Source of the DNA: Sphingobacterium sp. HMA12
GTDB taxonomy: Bacteria > Bacteroidota > Bacteroidia > Sphingobacteriales > Sphingobacteriaceae
Assembly (NCBI RefSeq): GCF_002933815.1
Contig: NZ_BEYR01000001.1
Span: 682,001 to 746,000 of the forward strand
DNA: 64,000 nt
Reading direction: 5' to 3'
The position numbers were made by a program, and so were the translations under genes. Positions 45,514 to 53,688 of this stretch are shown piece by piece. Below the pieces are notes generated by a model, which did no database searches, was not told the DNA's origin, and saw only the letters and a program-made list of their open reading frames with translations. Position 1 is the first letter of the stretch. The number at the start of each line of letters is the position of its first letter.

Positions 45514-45720
45514 CTATTTATTTGGAAGTGGCGGATTACTGCGATAGACTGATTGAGCGTAATTTGAATACGCTAATGGGTCAGACCCATCGGCATCATA
45601 AGGAGCTGCTCCAAATTCACCCCCTAAAATTGTTGCTAACTCTTCTTTGGATAGTTTTCCCAAAGCATTTTTTACCTTTTCTTTATCAGAACCAGGATTT
45701 AAAAAGAAATTCTTTTTCAT
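45514..45720 (-). CDS. RiPP precursor peptide with Gly-Gly leader
   Basis: 68 residues from the ATG at 45720; a longer reading from 45774 adds 18 unlikely residues and is rejected. The leader is MKKNFFLNPGSDKEKVKNAL followed by GKLSKEELATILGG, with an amphipathic ELATILGG cleavage site at Gly33-Gly34. The core of 34 residues (EFGAAPYDADGSDPLAYSNY, AQSVYRSNPPLPNK) has no Cys but four Tyr: YDAD, YSN, YAQ, YRSN. The adjacent radical SAM/SPASM enzyme, the C39 exporter and nearby glycosyltransferases together define it as a modified peptide. Tyr or Ser could carry cross-links or sugars (inference). Confidence 0.85.
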   Translation of the reverse strand: MKKNFFLNPGSDKEKVKNALGKLSKEELATILGGEFGAAPYDADGSDPLAYSNYAQSVYRSNPPLPNK

Positions 45721-45994
45721 ATATAAAATTTTAAATTGTGTAGCAATATTATGGTATTTGTATGTTAAATGCAAGATATTTGATCGTGATTAGATATATA
45801 TTTTTTATAAGTGGAAATATATTTACTTAACCCGTTGTGTATTAGATGATTTTCATTGTTAATGAAACTTAAATTTTGTTACGCGCATTGTAATTTTAAT
45901 TTTACATAGTTAATCTGATGAACAAAAAAGAGTTTTTTTTGAAAATATATGGATGATATACGTAAATTTGTCTCTTAATATTTTCGGAATTATA

Positions 45995-46636
45995 ATGAAA
46001 CATCCTACATATGTAATAAATTTAAAAAACAGGACCGAAAGATTGCGTTATATTACTGCTGAGTTTATGAGATTCCAAGAATTTGATTTAAAGATATTCA
46101 CAGCTTTAGAAGACAAAAATGGAGCAATTGGGCTTTATAAATCATTTAAAGCAGTAATAAAGGAAGTTCAAACAATCGGAGTTGAGTATGTGATAATCTG
46201 TGAGGATGATCATAAATTTACAGCAGATTTCGATATCGATTTGCTTAATAAATATATAGAAATAGGAGCTCAGTCAGGCATGGATATTTTGTTGGGGGGA
46301 GCAAGTAGCATTCATGATCTTATTTTTGTAAACGACGATCTCCTATGGGTGGATGGTTTTACCGGCTTACAATTTACTGTTGTATTCAAAAGTTTTTTTT
46401 CTAAAATTTTAGATCTTTCATTGCCTGAAGGGGGCGTCTTAGATATAGAACTTGGAAAGATAAGTGATGATATCTTTTGTATTTACCCTTCTATATCTGA
46501 ACAAGAATATTTTGGTTACTCGGACGTAACTAAGAAAAACAATTTGATAGATGTAACAGAATACTTTAAAAAATGTAGAAAAAAGATGGATTATTTTTAT
46601 TTGCTTACCAATTATTATAATAATCTTCGCGATTAG
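45995..46636 (+). CDS. GT25-family glycosyltransferase
   Basis: 213 residues from the ATG at 45995; the longer ORF from 45953 adds a hydrophobic leader that lacks support. TYVINLKNRTERLRYITAEF is the signature start of GT25 (LPS/beta-galactosyltransferase-type) enzymes. VEYVIICEDDHKFTADF carries the acidic metal-binding motif. It is cytoplasmic and divergent from the RiPP precursor, 275 bp away. It probably decorates the peptide or a lipid carrier (inference). Confidence 0.82.
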   Translation: MKHPTYVINLKNRTERLRYITAEFMRFQEFDLKIFTALEDKNGAIGLYKSFKAVIKEVQTIGVEYVIICEDDHKFTADFDIDLLNKYIEIGAQSGMDILLGGASSIHDLIFVNDDLLWVDGFTGLQFTVVFKSFFSKILDLSLPEGGVLDIELGKISDDIFCIYPSISEQEYFGYSDVTKKNNLIDVTEYFKKCRKKMDYFYLLTNYYNNLRD

Positions 46637-46643
46637 TGTTATT

Positions 46644-47228
46644 ATGAAATTATATCTCTTTATAAAACAAACGGAAAGCAATTTGCATATTCCCCCTATT
46701 GTAAATTGGAACGTAGAAATAATAATAATGGCTTCTGACATTACTGCGGAAGAATTTATTGAGGATTTTTTTTTACAGCTAGTGCATAAATCCTTTACAT
46801 TGAAACATGAAAAAATAATTTTTTGTATGAATGCTGATCTTCTAAATACCGTTAATATCGAGAAGATGTTATCCGGAATTGCTTTAGCAGAGCGTTTAAA
46901 TGCAAATGTTATTCTATTTAATGCGGAAAATGTCAATATGCTTATGCCCGTAAGTTCATGTTATTTTTGGATTGATAATTATTCTAAATCGGATTTTTTT
47001 CTATTAGAGGGTGCTTTTTTATTTAAAATATTGCAAAAATCCGATGAATATAGCGGATCGTTGCATACTTTTTTGTCAAATTTAACAAGTAATAAATTAT
47101 TAATGAATCCAATGCTTATATCAAATTCGGATAGGGAGTTTTCAATATTAACAAACAGGATGCGTAAAATTTCCTCTAAATATATAAAACTTAGATGCAA
47201 CGAATCTCTATATACAAAACTGACATAA
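46644..47228 (+). CDS. Unassigned protein in glycosyltransferase operon
   Basis: 194 residues, 7 bp after the GT25 gene. KHEKIIFCMNADLLNTVNIE and SSCYFWIDNYSKSDFFLLEG resemble the acidic and acceptor regions of small GT-A folds, particularly the second half of GT25 proteins. A full catalytic motif is missing. It could be a degenerate partner subunit or an unrelated protein. Confidence 0.5.
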   Translation: MKLYLFIKQTESNLHIPPIVNWNVEIIIMASDITAEEFIEDFFLQLVHKSFTLKHEKIIFCMNADLLNTVNIEKMLSGIALAERLNANVILFNAENVNMLMPVSSCYFWIDNYSKSDFFLLEGAFLFKILQKSDEYSGSLHTFLSNLTSNKLLMNPMLISNSDREFSILTNRMRKISSKYIKLRCNESLYTKLT

Positions 47229-47253
47229 TTAATTAAAGTTAATCCCTTTCATT

Positions 47254-48429
47254 ATGATAAAAAAAAAGGTCTTATTGACAGCCCATTTAAATGACAATAT
47301 CGATATTGAATTTCTATTAAATTTGTATATATATCTGGTTAATGAAAATTATCAGGTTTATGTTAATACAAAAGGGAAGAATCTATACAAGGACTTTGAC
47401 AAACCGACTTCGTCACATGACCAATATGACTTTATATTTGTAATTAATCGACCTGCATTTAATATCAAATTTACTGGAGAGGAAGTTATTATTTATTTTG
47501 TGAACTGTGAAAGTGATTTTTATCAATTATATGTAATGGATAAAAATTATGATTTGAGATTTGATTTTGGTGGAAATAATAATAGATTAGAACGAAACTT
47601 TACGGATTGCTTGACTATTCTATATCCAGAACAGCCATGTACTGACAATTTAAGGTATACTTTTGATATTATATTCATTATCAATCATCTGGATACATTG
47701 TATAAACTTTTATGGTTTATTAACTCAAATTTTGAAAAGGCTGTAGGGATATACTGCAGTGAAAAAATTGAATTGTTTAACCCGCACGTGACAATCATAA
47801 AACAAGAACAGTTCGATCAAGCGTTGAGAAGTTCGAAACTTGTAATAGGGGAAAGTATTTTGTTAACGAAGGCGCTACTTCTTGAGAAACCTGTTATGGT
47901 GGTAGGGAAACAGGGGTTTGGTGGTATCGTGAATTCGACAAACGTCGGTAGCTTTTTAGAATCAAAATTTTCAGGGCGTATAGGTGGGGTAGATCATGAG
48001 ATTATTCCAAAGAATTTGTTAAGCTATGAGTTTTTCTTAATGAATAATTTCCAAGAGGACTCTATCGCAATAAAAAAAACGATTGAAAATAAAATAAAAT
48101 TGGATGGGCAGGTTCTTAGACAAAAAATGGAATTTCTATTTGCGTCGAAACGAAAATCCTCTCTCAGGAATAACTCTTTTATCGCAAATTTCGAATTAGG
48201 TTACTTTTCCCTAACTGATCAAAATACCTACATGGTTTTCAATAGATCTATAAATCAATTTCTTTTTACTATTTCAGAATTAGAATACAAAATCGTTAAA
48301 CATCTAAAAGATAAAAAAAGTTTTGAAGATATTATTGGAATATTAGGCGATATTAATATTAACGACTTGGAAAAACGCCTGCGAAAATTACTATCTCAAA
48401 AGCTTATAAACTACGTAGAATTGTCCTAA
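47254..48429 (+). CDS. Glycosyltransferase-like protein with C-terminal PqqD/RRE-like domain
   Basis: 391 residues. The N-terminal ~310 residues have an alternating alpha/beta GT-B-like layout with late segments SSKLVIGESILLTKALLLEK and PVMVVGKQGFGGIVNSTNVG. Residues ~320-391 read NTYMVFNRSINQFLFTISEL, EYKIVKHLKDKKSFEDIIGI and LEKRLRKLLSQKLINYV. This is the PqqD-type winged helix, the fold used as a RiPP precursor recognition element. A glycosyltransferase that carries its own peptide-binding domain, next to a RiPP precursor, would explain how the peptide is recruited for glycosylation. Fold calls are from pattern only. Confidence 0.7.
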   Translation: MIKKKVLLTAHLNDNIDIEFLLNLYIYLVNENYQVYVNTKGKNLYKDFDKPTSSHDQYDFIFVINRPAFNIKFTGEEVIIYFVNCESDFYQLYVMDKNYDLRFDFGGNNNRLERNFTDCLTILYPEQPCTDNLRYTFDIIFIINHLDTLYKLLWFINSNFEKAVGIYCSEKIELFNPHVTIIKQEQFDQALRSSKLVIGESILLTKALLLEKPVMVVGKQGFGGIVNSTNVGSFLESKFSGRIGGVDHEIIPKNLLSYEFFLMNNFQEDSIAIKKTIENKIKLDGQVLRQKMEFLFASKRKSSLRNNSFIANFELGYFSLTDQNTYMVFNRSINQFLFTISELEYKIVKHLKDKKSFEDIIGILGDININDLEKRLRKLLSQKLINYVELS

Positions 48430-48448
48430 GTTAGTAACTTTAAAAAAT

Positions 48449-50020
48449 ATGGAGGTATTTAATTATACAGATGAAGAGATTAGGAATCCTTCATCCTTTG
48501 TGCATAATTTTGATCTTTCAATTGTTATGCCTTTTTTTAAAAAGATTTCTGATTTTAGAATCACATTTCCCAATAATTATCCATACATTAAGAGAAACGG
48601 AATCGAAGTTGTTATTTCGATGGACGAACCAAGTGAAGAGAGGGAACTTCTGGATTTCATAAAAGCTTACCCTGAAATTAACTGGAGAATAATTGTTAAT
48701 AGGAACAAGCATGGATGGCGAAATCCTTCTAAGGCGATAAATGTTGGTATTCGGTTTTCTACAAAAAAATATATTTTTGTCTGTTCTCCAGAATCGGCAT
48801 TCAAAGATGATGTGTTATATATCATGCGTAAGATGTTACATTTCTACCCGGACCACTTCACAACAGGGTATGTCGACTTTCAGGATTTTGATGGGTCTTC
48901 CGTGTATGACAATCCTCTGCCTTATGGAAGCATTATGGTGGAAAAGAAACACCTAATCACCATTAAGGGCTATGATGAGTCAATTCATAAATGGGGTGGT
49001 GATGACGATAACATCCGTTCGAGATTGGAAATGATAGGTATTAAGAGACTGTCTTTATCTAATGCTTTATTAGTCCACCGTGAGTCACGACAGGACCTCG
49101 CAAAAAGAAAGGATAAACACAGAGCGACAAATAAGCCTCCTGAAATCATAAAATCAATTTTATACCCTAGTAATTGCATTTCAAATAAGGACAATTGGGG
49201 GCGAGACTTCGACGAAATTTCATATGATTGGATGAACAAACCTAACGATCACGATGTTTTGTCAAAATATCTAAATGTATTTCAAAAACATGCTTTATTC
49301 GTTAAAGACCTCAGCAAGTCATACCATAACATTTTACTTGTACAGTGTTATAATGAAAAAGATAGGGTGCAAAGATTTTTAAATGAAAATGCAAAATATT
49401 ACGACGCAATAGTCGCGTTAGATGACGATAGTGAGGATGGTTCCTTCGAGCTAATAAAACATGAAAAAATCTTATTGAAAGTCCAAAAACAGAGGAATGG
49501 ATTTAATGATCTAGAAAATAGGAATATCTTGCTGAAATTAGTTTCATTTTTTAATACTCAATGGATTACATTTTTAGATTTTGATGAAATCATAGATGCA
49601 CGCTATAATGATATGGCTTTTATTAATGATAAATCTGTCGATGTAGTCGCGCTGCAACTAGTACATCTTTGGGACAAGGAGGACCGTTTTAATGGAGATT
49701 ATCCATTTTCAAAAAGAGGTATACAAACTCATTTCCGTACCTTCAGAAATATTGGATATTCTCAAATTTTAACAAACAAAAACTCTTTGCATTTTACACT
49801 TACACCATACGTTAATCGTGTATTATATTCTAAGATATTGGTTTTACATTACGGCCATATAAATAAATTAAATCGGGAAAGGAAATTTAAGTTCTATAGT
49901 GAGGAGGATAAAAGTAATGACCAGTCTGATTATCAACATTTAATAGATAAGAACCCTAGGTTAAGTGATGTTAAGGATATTGCTGTAGATGATTTTGTTA
50001 AATCAAAATTGCTTATTTAA
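48449..50020 (+). CDS. Double GT2-family glycosyltransferase
   Basis: 523 residues with two GT-A domains. Domain 1 (~20-250): FDLSIVMPFFKKISDFRITF, KYIFVCSPESAFKDDVLYIM and GYDESIHKWGGDDDNIRSRL, the last a galactosyltransferase-type W-GG-D/ED motif. Domain 2 (~290-500): NILLVQCYNEKDRVQRFLNE, YDAIVALDDDSEDGSFELI, and TQWITFLDFDEIIDARYND with the DFDE acidic motif. Two active sites in one chain suggest sequential transfer of two sugars. It ends the GT operon of the RiPP cluster. Confidence 0.85.
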   Translation: MEVFNYTDEEIRNPSSFVHNFDLSIVMPFFKKISDFRITFPNNYPYIKRNGIEVVISMDEPSEERELLDFIKAYPEINWRIIVNRNKHGWRNPSKAINVGIRFSTKKYIFVCSPESAFKDDVLYIMRKMLHFYPDHFTTGYVDFQDFDGSSVYDNPLPYGSIMVEKKHLITIKGYDESIHKWGGDDDNIRSRLEMIGIKRLSLSNALLVHRESRQDLAKRKDKHRATNKPPEIIKSILYPSNCISNKDNWGRDFDEISYDWMNKPNDHDVLSKYLNVFQKHALFVKDLSKSYHNILLVQCYNEKDRVQRFLNENAKYYDAIVALDDDSEDGSFELIKHEKILLKVQKQRNGFNDLENRNILLKLVSFFNTQWITFLDFDEIIDARYNDMAFINDKSVDVVALQLVHLWDKEDRFNGDYPFSKRGIQTHFRTFRNIGYSQILTNKNSLHFTLTPYVNRVLYSKILVLHYGHINKLNRERKFKFYSEEDKSNDQSDYQHLIDKNPRLSDVKDIAVDDFVKSKLLI

Positions 50021-50179
50021 AAAAGATGACAAGGTTAATTTATTGAGGAGACGTTACAATAGTAGGTATCTGATCGATTTATTTTGACGATATCGCTTTG
50101 ATATTATACAGATCACTAATAATAAGATAGGAGCATTAGCTTTGGGAGTGTAACATCAACTGTGTCTTAGGATTAAAAC
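50021..50179. other. Intergenic between glycosyltransferase and IS remnant
   Basis: AT-rich, with no gene. It may include the former left end of the transposon remnant; no inverted repeat was recognised. Confidence 0.35.
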
Positions 50180-50335
50180 TTAAAAACCTCTTTCGAGTTT
50201 GAGTCTATCCCCAAATCTAATATAAAGTTGGGATATGATCAAGTCCCAGTTATACATTGCCATCGTCCATTTTTTTGCGATATCCTTTATGATCAGATAC
50301 ATCAATTTCATTAGTGCCTGTTCGGATCTGAACTT
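50180..50335 (-). pseudogene. IS256-family transposase C-terminal remnant
   Basis: Minus-strand reading gives KFRSEQALMKLMYLIIKDIA, KKWTMAMYNWDLIISQLYIR, FGDRLKLERGF-stop. The spacing TE.AL.KL.YLAI..I.KKWTMP..NW....QL.I.F..RL is the conserved end of IS256 (Mutator-type) transposases. The DDE catalytic part is absent, so only a scar remains. It marks past IS activity at the right border of the RiPP cluster. Confidence 0.85.
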
Positions 50336-50470
50336 CATAATATAAGATCAAAATATTTGAGTTCTCAATTTGATAAAATAAGATCAATGTATAACTGTTG
50401 TTTCCATAAATGCTTAATAAATAACCTTATAGGTAGTGATATATTATAATAAATATAAAAATAATTAAAA

Positions 50471-50992
50471 ATGAAAAAAACGCTTTTATTCTCTCTTTTG
50501 TCATTTTTGGGCTTAAGTCTAACGTATGGGCAGCAATTGAAACCTTTATATAGCAAAACTGATACTTTGCCGAAAGTTGCCTACAAAGATCTTAATGAAA
50601 CACCTTTGCCTAAGATAGAGATGCAAGGGAAAAATTACTTAGGCGAAGCCATGCGATCATTAAAATCTGAAGGAGTTAAGTCAGTAGATATCAACAAAGA
50701 AAGGGGAGTAGTAATAGTTGAATTGAAGCCTGAATACCATCCTGTTTTAATGAGTTTGTCTGATATTAAAAAAAAATATACAAACGTAAAATCTGAACAC
50801 GTAATATTCCGGATTGAAGATAGCTTTGTACAGAACAACCCGAAAGAAGTTCTTGTCGATGCAAGCAATATTATGCTAATTTCTGTTTCCCTTGTTAAGT
50901 TCGTGAGCGATATAGAGGATTTATACATGATTACGTTAATACCAAGGACGGATAAGAATATTAAAAAGTTTAATGAAATACGAATTCGCTAA
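50471..50992 (+). CDS. Small secreted protein, hypothetical
   Basis: 173 residues; signal peptide MKKTLLFSLLSFLGLSLTYG then QQ. The mature protein is alpha/beta: KSEGVKSVDINKERGVVIVE, LSDIKKKYTNVKSEHVIFRI and DASNIMLISVSLVKFVSDIE. No known family. It sits alone between the IS remnant and cassette 51253. Confidence 0.55.
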   Translation: MKKTLLFSLLSFLGLSLTYGQQLKPLYSKTDTLPKVAYKDLNETPLPKIEMQGKNYLGEAMRSLKSEGVKSVDINKERGVVIVELKPEYHPVLMSLSDIKKKYTNVKSEHVIFRIEDSFVQNNPKEVLVDASNIMLISVSLVKFVSDIEDLYMITLIPRTDKNIKKFNEIRIR

Positions 50993-51067
50993 GCATATTG
51001 AAGTACTCATACAAAAACATTACAATAAATGTAATGCTTAAATAAAATCGATTTGTACCTATTCGCA

Positions 51068-51106
51068 CAGCTTCCCTCAAATTAAAAAGGGGGAAGCTGT
51101 TTTGTT
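51068..51106 (+). terminator. Terminator before cassette 51253
   Basis: CAGCTTCCC pairs with GGGAAGCTG, extended by G/C and A/T pairs and followed by TTTTGTTTT. It is a variant of the array terminator. Confidence 0.8.
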
Positions 51107-51152
51107 TTATGTGCCGTCTCCTAGTACGAATAAAAACTGCATTGAAGGCGTA

Positions 51153-51252
51153 CTTTTCGGTATGTCCCGCATACCGCTTACATACACCTTGTTTTCCTGA
51201 AACAGCACTCTTATCAGCCATACTTTTGCTATACACATAAAAACAAAAGAAT
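51153..51252 (+). promoter_or_regulatory. Cassette promoter module (copy 6)
   Basis: CGGTAT at 51158-51163, ATACCG at 51171-51176, TACTTTTG at 51221-51228, ATG at 51253. Standard spacing. The loop sequence (GTCCCGC) differs from other copies while the arms are unchanged. Confidence 0.75.
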
Positions 51253-53496
51253 ATGGCAAATCAATTTTTAATTAAAGAAACTATGGCAGCTATGCGAGGC
51301 TTATCTGCTGCTGAAATCACAGCTTTACAAAATGGAACTTATGAGGGAGTTCAGTTATTAGGTTATTACGAAAAAGGGGATACTCCAGCGCCGATTATCT
51401 ATTACTTGGTTCCAACGAGCTCTGATCCTGGACCGGATGATGGGGGAAGTGTCATTGCGGTAGGGGGAATAAAACTGCAACATACTTTCGAGGGCGAAAT
51501 AGATGTGATTTATTACGGATGCAAGCCTAAAGGTCTAGCGTTTGATAATGCTCCTCAACTCCAAAGAGCATGTGATTTAAAAAAAGTTATTGTTATCAGA
51601 AATATTGATCCAAACAATTATTACTTTATTGATAAAAGGATTAGGCTGTATAATTCCATCAAAGGAATTGGTTCGCCACAAATAAAAGTTAATCCACAAG
51701 CGAATAGTTTTGAGGTTCCGTCTGGATATTCTCTTGATCGGTATACAGCTTTTTCAATTTCAAACAAAGTTGATTCGGCATGGCTGATCGTAGAGGGATT
51801 GGATATAGATGGATGGTATGATGGACTGCATAAAACAGGTTCGGAATTTGAACATAATATTCATATTTCTAGCTCCAACAATATCATAATCAGAGATAAT
51901 ATTCTTAGAAATCCATGTGGAGATAGTATTTATATAGGAAAGAATACGGCAAATCAAGGGACGGCATTACTGGATTACTGTTCTAACGTATTTATTTATA
52001 ATAATAGAATGACCAATCAAGGGCGTTGTGGTGTATCTTTAGTTTCTTCATTTAACGTGAAGATCAGTGAAAATCATATAGAAAAATTATGGTCATATGT
52101 CTGTCCCATTGATCTCGAACCTAATGGAGAACAAACAGATCTTATGGTTCAATCTACAACTATCGAGAACAATACAATTATCGGTAGAGAATCGACTTAT
52201 GCTATTAACGTATATGGTGCTACAGATAGTTCATACCAGGCGCATCCATATCCTGCTATAGATTATTCGACGAAAGACGTGATTATTTTTAACAACCGAT
52301 TAATTGCAAAAGAGACAGGGGTAAACATTGCTGCTTCCTGGGGTAAGATTGCGAACGTTTTTGTAGAAAACAATAAAATTTCTGCCCCTCAGATGGTTAA
52401 TCTTTCTGGCACGTATCGTAGTACAAATATTAATATATTAGGAAATTATCCTTATCAAGCCGATGAATATGTTAACATCGGAACATTTCGATACACTGAT
52501 CATTTAAGGATTAAAAACAATGTAAGTAAATCAAATTTAGGCCAGTCAATTTCAGTTTCCCGTACAAAAAATGTCCTTATTGAAGGAAATAATGTTAAGG
52601 CTACAGGCGTAATACCAGCTATCAGATTTGCCTATGATGTTTCTGATATCCAAATTACAGGAAATAATAATATTCAGGCGGATTCTTCTTGTATAAAATT
52701 CAATACAGGGTCGACTATTGAAGGATTTTGTATTTCCAATAATACATTAAGCAGTTTAAATGATCATATTATTTATTCTGACAACGTTATGATAGGCAAA
52801 TCAAAAATAGGTATTAACAGTTGGGTAACTTCCACAGAATCAAAATTCCTTGTTAATTTGCCTTCCTTTTTTAATAATTCGGAAAGTGAATTTTTTGATG
52901 GGAAAAGACATTTTTACGTTTCTACTTTGCCTTCTGAATCTACCTTGTCTCCTCAGGATTATGGCAATATATACACGAAAAAGATTTTAAGTTCTTCTGC
53001 TTATACAGCAAGTAAAGCGGAGGCAGAGAAGTATATGTATTTTAATGGGTCACTTATTGGAATTGGTTTTAAAGGGGAGTGGTTTGGTGAGGACGTTAGT
53101 TTGCCGTCCATAAATACCAAAATTGGCCATAGGTATACCAACGTGAATGGAGGAAGTGGAAACACGTTTTATATCAGAGAGGGCGGAAGTTTTAGAGCTG
53201 TTCAAACTATTGTGTCTGGAACAACAGCAAATAGGCCCTCTAACCCCGCTTTAGGATTTAGGTATTGGGATACTAGCTTGAACCGGGCAGTTTATTGGAC
53301 CGGCAGCTCATGGGCGGATAATATTCCCTTAGCAGCGACAACCACAACTAAAGGTTCAGTAAATCAAGCGGACGCATCTGGGGATGTAGCAATAGTAACA
53401 TCTTCAACTTATTCATTTACAGAAGTTCAGGGGATATTGGCCGAGCTACGCGACTTAAAGCTCAAGCTACGGACTGCAGGTATCTTAGCAACTTAA
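51253..53496 (+). CDS. MANQF cassette protein, tailspike-like with tail-fibre end
   Basis: 747 residues. The head is standard (GVQLLGYYEKGDTPAPIIYY, then SDPGPDDGGSVIAVGGIKL). The beta-helix body (~95-560) has rungs such as SSNNIIIRDNILRNPCGDSI and FNVKISENHIEKLWSYVCPI. Residues ~560-650 form a linker domain. The C-terminal ~110 residues look like phage fibre modules: SGTTANRPSNPALGFRYWDT, WTGSSWADNIPLAATTTTKG, and a final coiled coil EVQGILAELRDLKLKLRTAG ILAT. The same coiled end occurs in the 56260 gene. No signal peptide. Confidence 0.88.
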   Translation: MANQFLIKETMAAMRGLSAAEITALQNGTYEGVQLLGYYEKGDTPAPIIYYLVPTSSDPGPDDGGSVIAVGGIKLQHTFEGEIDVIYYGCKPKGLAFDNAPQLQRACDLKKVIVIRNIDPNNYYFIDKRIRLYNSIKGIGSPQIKVNPQANSFEVPSGYSLDRYTAFSISNKVDSAWLIVEGLDIDGWYDGLHKTGSEFEHNIHISSSNNIIIRDNILRNPCGDSIYIGKNTANQGTALLDYCSNVFIYNNRMTNQGRCGVSLVSSFNVKISENHIEKLWSYVCPIDLEPNGEQTDLMVQSTTIENNTIIGRESTYAINVYGATDSSYQAHPYPAIDYSTKDVIIFNNRLIAKETGVNIAASWGKIANVFVENNKISAPQMVNLSGTYRSTNINILGNYPYQADEYVNIGTFRYTDHLRIKNNVSKSNLGQSISVSRTKNVLIEGNNVKATGVIPAIRFAYDVSDIQITGNNNIQADSSCIKFNTGSTIEGFCISNNTLSSLNDHIIYSDNVMIGKSKIGINSWVTSTESKFLVNLPSFFNNSESEFFDGKRHFYVSTLPSESTLSPQDYGNIYTKKILSSSAYTASKAEAEKYMYFNGSLIGIGFKGEWFGEDVSLPSINTKIGHRYTNVNGGSGNTFYIREGGSFRAVQTIVSGTTANRPSNPALGFRYWDTSLNRAVYWTGSSWADNIPLAATTTTKGSVNQADASGDVAIVTSSTYSFTEVQGILAELRDLKLKLRTAGILAT

Positions 53497-53521
53497 ATAT
53501 ACTATAGGAGGTTTAAAATTC

Positions 53522-53553
53522 AATGCGGCATAAAAAAATGCCGCATTTTTTTA
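53522..53553 (+). terminator. Terminator
   Basis: AATGCGGCAT and ATGCCGCATT form a 10-bp perfect stem followed by a T tract, 25 bp after the preceding cassette. Confidence 0.85.
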
Positions 53554-53589
53554 TATAAAAAGCCTCGCAAAGAAGGGCAGATCTTATAA

Positions 53590-53688
53590 CTTTCGGTATC
53601 TTACTTATACCGCTTACATACACCTTGTTTTCCTCCAATACCCTTCTTAGTAGCTATACTTTTGCTATACACATAAAAACAAAAGAAT
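53590..53688 (+). promoter_or_regulatory. Cassette promoter module (copy 7)
   Basis: CGGTAT at 53594-53599, ATACCG at 53607-53612, TACTTTTG at 53657-53664, ATG at 53689. Standard spacing. Its spacer CCTCCAATACCCTTC-TAGTA closely matches copy 5 (35920). Confidence 0.75.

Noticed and set aside
45721..45774. Longer N-terminus for the RiPP precursor (start at 45774)
   Set aside because: The extra 18 residues (MHLTYKYHNIATQFKILY) overlap the promoter-like region and do not look like a leader. The ATG at 45720 gives a typical Gly-Gly leader length.
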